Part shown: positions 16,187 to 24,760 of the stretch, in pieces
Layout of the letters: each line of letters begins with the position of its first letter
How positions within the stretch are numbered: the first letter of the stretch is position 1
DNA from: Chryseobacterium formosense
GTDB lineage: Bacteria > Bacteroidota > Bacteroidia > Flavobacteriales > Weeksellaceae
Assembly (NCBI RefSeq): GCF_900116415.1
Contig: NZ_FPAP01000003.1
Coordinates: 496,001-560,000 of the forward strand
Direction of reading: 5' to 3'
Length of the DNA: 64,000 nucleotides
Notes under the pieces: generated by a model
Told to the model about the DNA's origin: nothing
Database searches by the model: none
What the model saw: only the letters and a program-made list of their open reading frames with translations
Program-made: the position numbers and the translations under genes

Positions 16187-16351
16187 GAAAAATCCTCAGT
16201 GATTTGAACTCTGAATTTTAAAGTAAATTTTTATTCATTGTTTTGAGACATTCGCTCAGTTTAAAAAATTGAATTCAACAAAATTATACCTCAAAGAGAA
16301 CAAATACCAATAATTTTATTATCTTTGATTTAAAGTTAAAACATTAAAAAA

Positions 16352-16591
16352 ATGAAATTACCAAAGTTTTTATTAGCAGACAATTCGGAATTTCCTGAAG
16401 ATTTATTTGTAGTTCATACAGAATATCCAAGATTCATCTTAAACGTTGAAGAAGAGGAAGTTGAGTGGCTTGATGATTTGGAAGGTGACGATGAAGAAAC
16501 AATGGCAGACGAAGCTACTAAAGTAGTGGAAGCAGCTTTCAAGTGGTGCGACGAAGAGTTGGCTAAGTACGACGAAGAAGAGGAAGAATAA
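16352..16591 (+). CDS. Small highly acidic protein of unknown function
   Basis: Encodes 79 residues, with about a third Asp or Glu and an EEEEE-type tail. It begins MKLPKFLLADNSEFPEDLFVVHTEYPRF. A TATCTTTG element (16320-16327) lies 24 bases before the start and a strong terminator follows, so it is a monocistronic, probably well-expressed gene. Similar short acidic proteins seem to recur in flavobacterial genomes, but I know of no assigned function. Confidence 0.85.
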   Translation: MKLPKFLLADNSEFPEDLFVVHTEYPRFILNVEEEEVEWLDDLEGDDEETMADEATKVVEAAFKWCDEELAKYDEEEEE

Positions 16592-16611
16592 GAAAATTCA
16601 CTTATAAAAAG

Positions 16612-16639
16612 AAAGGAACTCATTGCGAGTTCCTTTTTT
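16612..16639 (+). terminator. Rho-independent terminator
   Basis: Ten-base stem AAAGGAACTC (16612-16621) with GAGTTCCTTT (16627-16636), loop ATTGC and a T run. It ends the small acidic protein gene and may also serve the convergent META-domain gene. Confidence 0.88.
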
Positions 16640-16651
16640 ATTTTATTCTAT

Positions 16652-17062
16652 TTATTCAGTTTTATTGAATTTCAATAACAACAGATTATCCTGATACAAT
16701 TCTAAAGTAGTTCCAGAAACTACATATTTATTGGCTTTCTGAATCATATCCATAAAGTTTTTCTCAACGCTCATATTTTCGCAAGCCATTTTGGTAGATC
16801 CCATCTGCGACGGAGTGAAAGTTCCCGAAGCGGTTTCCATCACTACAGAACCGAAATATCTGTTGCAACCTGCATTACCATTCAGTTTTGATCCTTCAAT
16901 ATTCAATGTAGGAGTCTGTCCTTTTACGTTATCCGCTAAAGTCCATTTTGTATTGGCAATCGAGGGTTGTGCTTTACCCACTTTCGATGTTGACGAATTT
17001 TTCATTGTTCCGCACGATGCTACAAGCGCCATTGCGAATATTCCTAGAACTATATTTTTCAT
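16652..17062 (-). CDS. META-domain (HslJ-like) lipoprotein
   Basis: Encodes 136 residues. A lipoprotein signal (MKNIVLGIFAMALVASC) ends with a lipobox cysteine at 16. The mature part has the META/HslJ pattern: NTKWTLADNVKG, LNGNAGCNRYFG (the NG..GCN.Y.G motif) and a C-terminal LELYQDNLLLLKF strand pair. HslJ-type proteins are outer-membrane or periplasmic proteins linked to stress tolerance; the biochemical role is not known. It stands alone, convergent with the acidic protein gene. Confidence 0.88.
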   Translation of the reverse strand: MKNIVLGIFAMALVASCGTMKNSSTSKVGKAQPSIANTKWTLADNVKGQTPTLNIEGSKLNGNAGCNRYFGSVVMETASGTFTPSQMGSTKMACENMSVEKNFMDMIQKANKYVVSGTTLELYQDNLLLLKFNKTE

Positions 17063-17120
17063 GTTACTTTTTGATTTAGCTCAAATTTACGGAAATTATT
17101 GATAAAAACTCCGAACAAAT

Positions 17121-17148
17121 AAAAAGACTACCTTAAAAGATAGTCTTT
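17121..17148 (-). terminator. Terminator of pheT
   Basis: Minus-strand stem AAAGACTA (17148-17141) with TAGTCTTT (17130-17123) and a T-rich tail, located 22 bases past the pheT stop. Confidence 0.75.
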
Positions 17149-17170
17149 AGTATATATGAAATGAATATTT

Positions 17171-19573
17171 TTATCCTCTCAATTCTGCATTGAATTCTTT
17201 CTGGAAAGACTTAATTAAAGAATCCATTACCTGAGAAATTTCTTTTTCCTCAAGCGTTTTTTCTTCGTTTAATAATTCAAAACTCATTGCATACGATTTT
17301 TTGCCTTCCGGAAGATTTTTCCCTTCGTAAACATCAAAAAGATTAATGTTTTTAATGAAAGGAGATTTATTCTTTTTAGCGGTCTGATACAGTTCCTGGT
17401 AGGTAATATTTTTATCAATCAACAATGCCAAATCTCTTCTGATCTTGTTGAATTTAGGAATATCTTTGAATTTCAGTTCATTCTTAGAACGCAATTCCTG
17501 AGCAAATTCAAGCTCGATTTCTGCATAGAAACACTCCTGGTCTACATCGAAATCTTTCAGCATCTGAGGAGCAACTTTTCCTATTCTTACCAAAGTTTTA
17601 CCTTCAGCTTCATAAGCAATCGCATCAGAGAATCTTTCGTCATCCAAAGCAACTTCTTTATAATCAATGGTCAGTCTCTCCAACAAAACTTTTACATAAG
17701 CTTTCAGATTGTAGAAATCGGTCGCTGATTTTGGCTGCAACCAGTTTTCAGCAACATTTCTTCCGGAAACTAAAATTGCCAACTGCTTTCTCTCTTCGTA
17801 CTTTTCTCTTTTGTGATAGATTTTTCCGAATTCGAAAAACTTAATATCCTGGTTTTTTCTGTTGATATTGTACACTGCATTCTGCAAAAGACCTTCCAAT
17901 AAAGACTTTCTCATAAATGCCAAATCTCCGCTTAAAGGGTTTAATAATTTCACAGCATCAGTTTCATCTTTTACAGAAGTTAATGAATTGTTCATCACTT
18001 CGTTGAAACCTAAACTCTGTAAATTTCTTGCCCAAGAATTCTCCAGTTCATCCTGGTCGTTTGCGCTTAATTTTACAGGGGTAAAAGAGATTTTTTGGGG
18101 AGCATCAATTTTGTTGTATCCGTAGATTCTTAAAATCTCTTCAATAACATCGATTTCTCTAGTTACATCAGCTCTGTAAGCAGGAACAGAGATTTCAAAG
18201 CCATTTTGAATTTCATTCAATACCTGAATTTCAAGTGCTTTTAAAATTTCTTTTACTTTTTCTCTGTGAATTTTTGTTCCTAAAATCTGTTCGATTTTTG
18301 AAAATCTGATGATCACATAATTATCTTCGATTTTCTTAGGATATTCTTCCAACAACTCTCCTACTAATTTTCCTTCTGCTAATTCTTCAATTAATTTAAT
18401 GGCATGAGTAATTGCTGTTCTTGTAATATTCGGATCAACCCCTCTTTCAAATCTGAAAGAAGCATCCGTATTCAAACCATGGAATTTTGCACCTTTTCTT
18501 ACTGCAACCGGATTAAAATAAGCGCTTTCCAGGAAGATCGTTTTTGTCTCGTCAGAAACTCCAGAATTCGCACCACCGAAAACTCCGGCAATACACATTG
18601 GGTTGTCCTGACCGTCTTTAATGATTATTTCAGAACCGTTCAGCGTTCTTTCAACACCATCCAAAGTTGTGAATTTTGTACCTTCTGTAACGGTTCCTAC
18701 TTTTACTTTTTTGTCTGCAATTTTATCGGCATCAAAAGCGTGAAGCGGCTGTCCGAAACCGTGAAGAATATAGTTTGTAATATCTACAATATTGTTGATC
18801 GGGCTCAAGCCGATAGCTTTTAATCTGTTTTTTAACCAAGATGGAGAATCTGCCACTTTTACGTTTTCAATAACGGCACCGATATATCTTGGCGTTAATT
18901 CTGTATCTTCAACTTCAAGAGTAAAATCGTGGGAACCTTCGTTGTTTAAAGCCACTGAAGACACTTTTTCAAAGTCGGATTTCTGCTTGTTTGTTGAAAG
19001 AAAGGCATAAAGATCTCTTGCAACACCATAGTGTGACATGGCGTCGGTTCTGTTTGGCGTTAACCCGATTTCCAGAACTTCATCATTCGTTAATTCAAAA
19101 TAATCTGCAAAGTTTTTCCCGACTTCGTATTTTGTTTCGTCTAAAACCATAATTCCACCGTGATCGTTGCTCAAACCTAACTCATCTTCTGCACAGATCA
19201 TTCCCTGAGAAACTTCACCTCTGATTTTAGCTTCTTTAATTTCAAAAAAACTTCCGTCTTTAGCATAAATTTTAGTTCCCACTACAGCAACAGGTACGGT
19301 TTGTCCTTCTGCAACATTCGGAGCACCACAAACGATGTTTAAAACTTTCCCGTTCCCAACATCTACAGTTGTTTTGTTTAATTTATCCGCATTCGGATGT
19401 TTCTCGCAAGTCAGAACTTTTCCTACAACGATGCCTTCAAGACTTCCTTTTACACTTTCAAACTTTTCTATTCCCTCAACTTCAAGACCAATATCCGTAA
19501 GAAATTCGCCGATTCTCTCGGTTTTCAAATCTGTTTTGATGTAGTCTTTCAGCCAGTTGCTTGATATTTTCAT
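17171..19573 (-). CDS. pheT: Phenylalanine-tRNA ligase beta subunit
   Basis: An 800-residue bacterial-type PheT. Visible domains: the N-terminal tRNA-binding OB domain (VVGKVLTCEKHPNADKLNKT, about 49-68), B3/B4 (MCIAGVFGGANSGV), B5 with DVTREIDVIEEILRIYGY, and the C-terminal ferredoxin-fold anticodon-binding domain (FKDIPKFNKIRRDLALLID). With PheS it charges tRNA-Phe; B3/B4 edits Tyr. pheS is not in the window. The gene is preceded by about 270 bases without a recognisable gene. Confidence 0.97.
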   Translation of the reverse strand: MKISSNWLKDYIKTDLKTERIGEFLTDIGLEVEGIEKFESVKGSLEGIVVGKVLTCEKHPNADKLNKTTVDVGNGKVLNIVCGAPNVAEGQTVPVAVVGTKIYAKDGSFFEIKEAKIRGEVSQGMICAEDELGLSNDHGGIMVLDETKYEVGKNFADYFELTNDEVLEIGLTPNRTDAMSHYGVARDLYAFLSTNKQKSDFEKVSSVALNNEGSHDFTLEVEDTELTPRYIGAVIENVKVADSPSWLKNRLKAIGLSPINNIVDITNYILHGFGQPLHAFDADKIADKKVKVGTVTEGTKFTTLDGVERTLNGSEIIIKDGQDNPMCIAGVFGGANSGVSDETKTIFLESAYFNPVAVRKGAKFHGLNTDASFRFERGVDPNITRTAITHAIKLIEELAEGKLVGELLEEYPKKIEDNYVIIRFSKIEQILGTKIHREKVKEILKALEIQVLNEIQNGFEISVPAYRADVTREIDVIEEILRIYGYNKIDAPQKISFTPVKLSANDQDELENSWARNLQSLGFNEVMNNSLTSVKDETDAVKLLNPLSGDLAFMRKSLLEGLLQNAVYNINRKNQDIKFFEFGKIYHKREKYEERKQLAILVSGRNVAENWLQPKSATDFYNLKAYVKVLLERLTIDYKEVALDDERFSDAIAYEAEGKTLVRIGKVAPQMLKDFDVDQECFYAEIELEFAQELRSKNELKFKDIPKFNKIRRDLALLIDKNITYQELYQTAKKNKSPFIKNINLFDVYEGKNLPEGKKSYAMSFELLNEEKTLEEKEISQVMDSLIKSFQKEFNAELRG

Positions 19574-19844
19574 TAGTAGAAATTTTATAAAAATTAATCT
19601 TCAGATTTATATTCGCTGTTTTTAACAACAAGCAATACCTCTGAATTTTGCGTCTACAAATGTCGTGTTTTTTTAAGAAATACCGAAATTCAAAAAGGTT
19701 AAAAAAATCATATAAACGCTTATTTGGATTGAAGAAAAACTATTATCAGATAAATTTATTTTCTTGAAAATTTTTGGAGTCTTGTTGGAAAACACAAAGA
19801 CGTAAAATATTTAATTCTATTATTTTGAAAATGATGCAAAGATT

Positions 19845-20474
19845 TTACCTCCCCACAGCATCACTTTTCTTAAACGCATCAACAGGTTGATAAGAATCAT
19901 TCTTTTCTTTTTCTTTTTTATCTGAAATTAAAATTCCAAAAAGATGGTCTATTTCATGTTGGAAAATAACCGCTGTAAAACCCTCTACCATTTCTGAAAA
20001 TTTCTGACCTTTTAAATCAACATATTCCAGCTGAATCACTTTGCTTCTGTAAAACTGGTCTCTAAATTCTGGAATCGACAAATCTCCTTCCGGACCGAGA
20101 TTCTGTAATTCTGATCTCCATGTAATGACCGGATTGATGAAATATTCCAACGGTTCACCTTCTTTATCAAAACGCTGTACCCAAATTACTTTTCTATTGA
20201 TCCCGACTTGTGGTGCAGCAATTCCTACTCCACCGTCGGTAGACAAAAGGGATTCTTTCATTCTTTTCACCAAAGTCGCCGTGTTTTTATCCAGTGGATC
20301 GATTTCTGTGGAAAGACTAAGTAAAGTTTTATGCTGATGTTCATCCGTTGTCTGATAAATAGGTAACGCTGAATTGATATTTCCCTGATTAATCAGTTCT
20401 ATCTCAGATTTTGAAAATTTTTGTGCGTTGATGAAACCGATGAATAGAACGAAAAGTATGGAGAGTTTTTTCAT
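19845..20474 (-). CDS. Exported peptide deformylase-like protein with Cys-to-Asp change
   Basis: Encodes 209 residues. It has deformylase motif 1 (GVGIAAPQVG, 82-91) and motif 3 (QHEIDHLFG with His173, Glu174, His177). Motif 2, normally EGCLS with a metal-binding cysteine, reads EGDLS, so Asp131 replaces the third ligand. The protein also starts with a signal peptide (MKKLSILFVLFIGFINAQ), unlike true deformylases, which act on nascent chains in the cytoplasm. It may be an altered metalloenzyme or a non-catalytic paralogue in the periplasm. A canonical def gene should exist elsewhere in the genome. Confidence 0.85.
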   Translation of the reverse strand: MKKLSILFVLFIGFINAQKFSKSEIELINQGNINSALPIYQTTDEHQHKTLLSLSTEIDPLDKNTATLVKRMKESLLSTDGGVGIAAPQVGINRKVIWVQRFDKEGEPLEYFINPVITWRSELQNLGPEGDLSIPEFRDQFYRSKVIQLEYVDLKGQKFSEMVEGFTAVIFQHEIDHLFGILISDKKEKEKNDSYQPVDAFKKSDAVGR

Positions 20475-20546
20475 TTTTAAATTATATCAAACAAAGATAA
20501 AGATGTTTTTAAGTTTTGGCTAAAGCCAATGGAATTTTTCAAATTA

Positions 20547-20569
20547 AAAAACGGGCTAAAGCCCGTTTT
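20547..20569. terminator. Hairpin / bidirectional terminator
   Basis: Stem AAAACGGGC (20547-20555) with GCCCGTTTT (20561-20569), loop TAAA, T-rich on both sides. A second hairpin, TTGGC-TAAA-GCCAA (20516-20529), lies 18 bases away with the same loop. They lie between the leftward ChaN-like gene and the deformylase-like gene. Confidence 0.65.
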
Positions 20570-20734
20570 TATTGAATATTTCAATTTGCCATTCTGACAC
20601 AGCATGAATGACAGACCTCACCATTTTTTTTCTCGCAGATTTAGGAGATTTCGCAGATTTTTTTCTGCTTAATTTGCTCAATCTTCCAGAGTTTTAAAAT
20701 TGGCTCTTTCTACTTTTTACTTGTCTCTTTAAAC

Positions 20735-21607
20735 TTAATAGGTTTTCGTCATATCCGCCGGAACAATCAGATTAAAATCTGTTGGGATATAATCTTTTTC
20801 AGGAACTTTCAATTCAGAATTTTCAGATTCGAAAACGGAGATCACTGCCATTTTCAGATTCGGGTTTTTCTGTTTGATGTACCAGTAGATTCCACCAAAT
20901 TCTTTGCTGTGGAAATTTCCGTTGTAATGAATGAAGGTTTTTCCGGGTTGAAGATTTTTCAGAATAGATTCTGCCATTGTAGCATCTTTTGTTGCCTGAG
21001 CTGAAATAAAATTCATCACTTTCGTTCCTTCTGCGTGATCACCCATCATTTTTTTCATTTCCTGATAGCCGGGAGTATCTAGCGTTACATTGATCGGCAA
21101 CTGAGCGATGTAGGATTTTTCTTTTTCGCTTAATTTATTCAAAGATTCAAGACCTTCTTTTGCCGTTTGAGAAGCGTATCGTCTCGGAATATTGGTTGCG
21201 ATAAAATTCAGATTTTTATCTTTTGCAAAATCAACCAGAGGCTTGTAATCTGTTGTATAATTGTTCCATAAACGTACTGAATCTTTCAGGTTTTTGGCTT
21301 CTATTTTACCTGCAAGATATTTATTAAGCTGAATCTGATTGTCTCTTTCAAACATTTCAGCTCCCAAAGTAATCTGCTTATTTTTTTTCTCATACAAAGC
21401 TTCTGTCACTTTCAACTGAAGCCAGTGAACGATTGAATTATTGTGCAGCTCACCAAAGAAAACCACATCATAATCGGCAAGCTGTTTGATCATTTTCTCG
21501 GTTTTAACCGCTTTTCCTTTTTGGTTATAAAACTGGTAAGGCTTAAAATTCTGGGCTTTAAATGCAGAGAATGATAAAACTAATATGGCAATAAGTATAT
21601 TTTTCAT
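20735..21607 (-). CDS. ChaN-family (DUF399) haem-associated protein
   Basis: Encodes 290 residues from the ATG at 21607, which opens a signal peptide (MKNILIAILVLSFSAFKAQ); a longer frame from 21643 has no signal. The ChaN signature is present: DVVFFGELHNNSIVHWLQL near the N-terminus, AEMFERDNQIQLNKYL, and FIHYNGNFHSKEFGGIYWYI near residue 235. Campylobacter ChaN is an iron-regulated surface lipoprotein that binds haem between two monomers. Here it lies just beyond the haem operon on the same strand, which supports a haem-related role, although a terminator and a repeat array separate them. Confidence 0.85.
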   Translation of the reverse strand: MKNILIAILVLSFSAFKAQNFKPYQFYNQKGKAVKTEKMIKQLADYDVVFFGELHNNSIVHWLQLKVTEALYEKKNKQITLGAEMFERDNQIQLNKYLAGKIEAKNLKDSVRLWNNYTTDYKPLVDFAKDKNLNFIATNIPRRYASQTAKEGLESLNKLSEKEKSYIAQLPINVTLDTPGYQEMKKMMGDHAEGTKVMNFISAQATKDATMAESILKNLQPGKTFIHYNGNFHSKEFGGIYWYIKQKNPNLKMAVISVFESENSELKVPEKDYIPTDFNLIVPADMTKTY

Positions 21608-21718
21608 CTTATATTTTTTGGTTATTAAACACGAAGGGCACAAATTATTTCACAAATATCAAAAATTATTATTGGATATCTTTTCGATAAATCGATATTT
21701 GTTTTTCCCATCGCATGA

Positions 21719-21902
21719 ATGTAAATTTACAATAAGAAAAAGTAAAGTCACATAGCTAAAAAGTGAAGTTACAACTTAAGAATGTAAACCTACAATGCAA
21801 AAATGTGAACTTACATTACAAGAATGTAAACCTACAATGCGAAAATGTAAAGTTGCAACACATAAATGTGAATTTACATCGTTAAAATGTTATTTTGCAA
21901 AG
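21719..21902. repeat. 21-bp tandem repeat array of palindromic boxes
   Basis: Nine degenerate units start at 21719, 21740, 21761, 21781, 21802, 21823, 21844, 21865 and 21886; spacing is 21 bases except one of 20. The consensus is close to AATGTAAANTTACAATNCNAA, and the centre of each unit is an imperfect palindrome such as GTAAATTTAC or GTGAACTTAC. All frames contain stops, so it is not coding. It lies in the 695-base gap between hmuS and the ChaN-like gene. Confidence 0.85.
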
Positions 21903-21974
21903 GTTTAAACACTAATGACACTAATAATTTTCACAAATATCACAATTAAACTGATTAAAGACTTGTTAGTTTTT

Positions 21975-22150
21975 CGCAAAGGCGCAAAGATGTTTTTACT
22001 TCCATTCTTTTTTAAGGCGCAAGAAAATCAAAGATTTTCAGCAAATAATTAACTAATCGAATTAAGTAAATATGCAGTTTTTAAATTTTATCTTCGATAA
22101 AATCCTTGCGCCTTAAAAACGTAAGATTTCAAAACTTTTGCGTCTTTGCG
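21975..22150. repeat. Nested imperfect palindrome
   Basis: Outer arms CGCAAAGGCGCAAAGA (21975-21990) and CTTTTGCGTCTTTGCG (22135-22150), and inner arms TTTTTAAGGCGCAAG (about 22009-22023) and CTTGCGCCTTAAAAA (22105-22119), are inverted repeats. The design and the CGCAAAG theme match the element at 2292-2450. No coding potential is evident. Confidence 0.7.
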
Positions 22151-22251
22151 TTTTCCAACACGAATATTACATTATCAAATAATTATAAATTTACAAATTA
22201 GTGTCGTTAGTGAAGAATACTTGTGCAATTTATGTTTCAAATAAAGCAAAA

Positions 22252-22285
22252 AAGACCGCTTTGAATTTTCATACAAAACGGTCTC
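22252..22285 (-). terminator. Terminator of the haem operon
   Basis: On the minus strand AGACCG and CGGTCT arms (22284-22279 and 22258-22253), extended by a CAAA/TTTG pairing after one mismatch, are followed by a T run. It lies just after the hmuS stop. Confidence 0.8.
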
Positions 22286-22302
22286 GGCAAATCATTTAAT
22301 TC

Positions 22303-23331
22303 TTATTTTTCTAAATCTGCTACAAGATCTTTCCATTCCTGCAGTTCAGGGATTCCCGGTTTTCTTTTTCCGAAGAACTGTACGATGAATTCTCCGTCTT
22401 TGTTGAATACTTCAATTGCTGTCACTTCACCATCTTCAGTCGGTTTTTTCACGATCCACGCTTCTGCAATTTTAGTTACGTCTAAATGCAAGTTGAAATC
22501 AGGATCCATTACGTTGAACCATTGCTGATGCCATAAGGTTTTCTTCACATTTCCTGTATGAATCTGAATAATTCCTCTGTTTCCAACAAAGATCATGATC
22601 GGAAGTTGTTTTTCTGAAGCATCTTCCAACACATTCACCACTTTTGAAGGATCAATTTTCTTAGCATAACCTTCCGGAGCGAGTCTCAAAGCCTGAGTTC
22701 TTGATACTCCGAATTTTCTGGTCATCATAAAGAAATCGTGCGTATCTTTTAGTTCTGTCCATGCTTTTTTGAAACCTTCAGCATCAATTTCTGAATCTGC
22801 TTTTTCAGGAGCTTTTGGAGCGACTGCTTCAAATTCTGAAACTTCATTTTGATTTTCAGCTTTAAACTGATCAACGATAACGTCGAATGCTTCAACATTG
22901 CTGTCTTTTGTAAGGTAAATTTTATGAAGTGCTAAACCGTCTTTTCCGAAGAACTGAAGACTTCTTTTATCGCCTTCCACCACCGCAAAAGCAAACTTCC
23001 AGTGGTTCATAAAGATTCTCAAATCAATCTCTTCACCTACGAAAAGCTGCGCATGAGGACTGCTGAAATCACCATTCAGGTAAGTTCCTTTTCTTTCGTG
23101 AACACATTCATCATTTCTTGTAAGAGCCATTACTTTACCTAATTTTTCAACCTCCGTTAAGATATTTTGAAATTCAGGTTTTAAAACTGTTACACTTTCT
23201 CCTACGTTCGTTGCCAACAATTCAGCTTCGCTTACTCCCAACTGATCGGCAGCATTTCTTATTCTTAAATGTGGATTTTCTGCTTTCAGAGCTTCCCACT
23301 TTTCTTTTAAATCGTTAACTAATGTGCTCAT
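22303..23331 (-). CDS. hmuS: Hemin-degrading / haem-carrier protein, HemS-HmuS family
   Basis: Encodes 342 residues, the full length of two-repeat HemS/ChuS proteins. Repeat 1 includes LTRNDECVHERKGTY (His78) and EIDLRIFMNHWKFAFAV; repeat 2 includes GIIQIHTGNVKKTLWHQQWFN and LHLDVTKIAEAWIVKKP. Each half ends in a 'LQFFGKDG' / 'VQFFGKRKPG' strand. Members bind cytoplasmic haem and several cleave it to release iron. It is the last gene of the seven-gene operon, starting 3 bases after the methyltransferase stop, and fits as the acceptor for haem delivered by HmuTUV. Confidence 0.93.
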   Translation of the reverse strand: MSTLVNDLKEKWEALKAENPHLRIRNAADQLGVSEAELLATNVGESVTVLKPEFQNILTEVEKLGKVMALTRNDECVHERKGTYLNGDFSSPHAQLFVGEEIDLRIFMNHWKFAFAVVEGDKRSLQFFGKDGLALHKIYLTKDSNVEAFDVIVDQFKAENQNEVSEFEAVAPKAPEKADSEIDAEGFKKAWTELKDTHDFFMMTRKFGVSRTQALRLAPEGYAKKIDPSKVVNVLEDASEKQLPIMIFVGNRGIIQIHTGNVKKTLWHQQWFNVMDPDFNLHLDVTKIAEAWIVKKPTEDGEVTAIEVFNKDGEFIVQFFGKRKPGIPELQEWKDLVADLEK

Positions 23332-23334
23332 TAT

Positions 23335-23994
23335 TTATTTTTTTATGGTTAAAACTGTGTAAATTCTATTAATGGTTTCGTTACCCGTTTTGCTTTTTAT
23401 TTCTTCTCCTTTTTCGGAGATTTTCATTCTTTTAAAATGACTTTGAGAAATCAATTCTTCCAGTTCGGAGTTGTTGTAAAGCCTAAAATCATAAGCCGTA
23501 AATGGTAATTTCTCCATAAAATCTTTTTGGGCAAACGTTAAAACAAAAGTTCCGCTGTCTTTTAGAACCCTGTAAATCTCGTTCAGAAAATCGACAGGAT
23601 TCTCCCAGAAATAAACCGTATTTACCGTAAAAATTTTATCGAAAACCTCATCCTCAAAAGGAAGTTTTTTTCCTTCATATAAAATAAATTCAGCCTGATC
23701 TTTAAACTCTTTATTCAGATTTCTGGCTTCTTTATTCATGGTTTCAGAAATATCAATTCCTGTGTACTTCAGTTCTTTGGCTTTATCTAAAATATTTTTA
23801 AGATGTCCTGCATTTCCGTGACCAATTTCAAGGATGTGCTCATTATCTTCAATTAAAAGTGTTTTGATGCTTTCCAGCGTCATCCCAATATTGGTGGCAT
23901 TCATCATTTCACCGATCTCAATGCCTTTTTCACCCTGTGGATTGGCAAGGTTCTGTGCTAATATTTTTAAATCTTTTGCTTCCATTTTATCCAA
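23335..23994 (-). CDS. Class I SAM-dependent methyltransferase in the haem operon
   Basis: Encodes 219 residues. The Rossmann-like SAM domain shows motif I as ILEIGHGNAGHLKNI (about 55-70), followed by YTGIDISETMNKEA and a post-motif ILYEGKKLPFEDEVFDKIFTVNTVYFW. It is typical of Methyltransf_11 proteins with unknown substrate. It overlaps hmuV by 8 bases and is followed 3 bases later by hmuS, so it is tightly coupled with haem uptake. A role in modifying haem-derived products or in another iron-linked process is possible, but the substrate cannot be read from sequence. Confidence 0.88.
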   Translation of the reverse strand: MDKMEAKDLKILAQNLANPQGEKGIEIGEMMNATNIGMTLESIKTLLIEDNEHILEIGHGNAGHLKNILDKAKELKYTGIDISETMNKEARNLNKEFKDQAEFILYEGKKLPFEDEVFDKIFTVNTVYFWENPVDFLNEIYRVLKDSGTFVLTFAQKDFMEKLPFTAYDFRLYNNSELEELISQSHFKRMKISEKGEEIKSKTGNETINRIYTVLTIKK

Positions 23995-24760
23995 AAATAA
24001 TCATTGGGGTAGCATTCACAGGATGCGGACAGATCGTGCATGGAAAGTTATAAGCTTGAGAAATATTCTCTGAGGTAAACACCTCTCCCGGAGTTCCGTA
24101 AGCCGAAACTTTCCCGCCTTTCATCAACAGAATTTTATCTGCAAACTGGGCAGCAAGATTCAGGTCATGCAAAACTACGATCGCTGAATTGGCATTGTTT
24201 GTAAATTTTTTAATGATTTCCAAAGCTTTATACTGATGTTTTACATCAAGATTGTTTAAAGGTTCGTCCAAAAAAACAAGCTTTTGCTCGATTTCATTTT
24301 CAAGCTGAGCCATTACTCTCGAAAGATGCACCCTTTGTTTTTCGCCTCCTGATAAAGTGTTATAATCTCTTTCTTTCAGATGATAAACATCAGTTTCGTA
24401 CATCAATTTGTTCATCGCTTCGAAATCCTCTTTTCTAGGTTGAGAATCAAAATAAGGATATCGCCCCATCATTACTACATCTTTTACCTGTAAAGGAATT
24501 TCATTGGAATTGTGCTGAGAAAATTTAGCTTTATGAACCGATAATTCTCTGACTTCCCATTCATAGATCGATTTATCTTTAAACAGAATGTTCTGCTTCC
24601 ATTGCTTTACTTCATTGGCAAGAATACTGAGCAAGCTTGATTTTCCGGCTCCGTTCGGACCAACAATAGCCAGAAATTCACCATAATTTAATGACACATC
24701 TACACCATCCAAAATATGGAAATCTTTGTGAAGATAATTGATCTGATGCGCTTTTATCAT
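23987..24760 (-). CDS. hmuV: Hemin ABC transporter ATP-binding protein
   Basis: Encodes 257 residues of the FecE/BtuD/HmuV family. Walker A GPNGAGKSSLL (about 34-44), signature LSGGEKQRVHLSRVM, Walker B KLVFLDEPLNNLD and the switch histidine in VVLHDLNLAAQ are all intact. It powers import of haem from the periplasm. It shares one base with the permease gene and overlaps the methyltransferase gene by 8, showing tight translational coupling. Iron-siderophore or B12 specificity would be possible from sequence alone; the HmuY- and HemS-type neighbours favour haem. Confidence 0.94.
   Translation of the reverse strand: MIKAHQINYLHKDFHILDGVDVSLNYGEFLAIVGPNGAGKSSLLSILANEVKQWKQNILFKDKSIYEWEVRELSVHKAKFSQHNSNEIPLQVKDVVMMGRYPYFDSQPRKEDFEAMNKLMYETDVYHLKERDYNTLSGGEKQRVHLSRVMAQLENEIEQKLVFLDEPLNNLDVKHQYKALEIIKKFTNNANSAIVVLHDLNLAAQFADKILLMKGGKVSAYGTPGEVFTSENISQAYNFPCTICPHPVNATPMIIFG

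Noticed and set aside
19574..19844. Gene in the gap between pheT and the deformylase-like gene
   Set aside because: No open frame with coding character is seen on either strand; the gap holds only AT-rich sequence.
21719..21902. CRISPR array at the 21-bp repeats
   Set aside because: Units are contiguous and degenerate, with no unique spacers of CRISPR size, and no cas genes are nearby.
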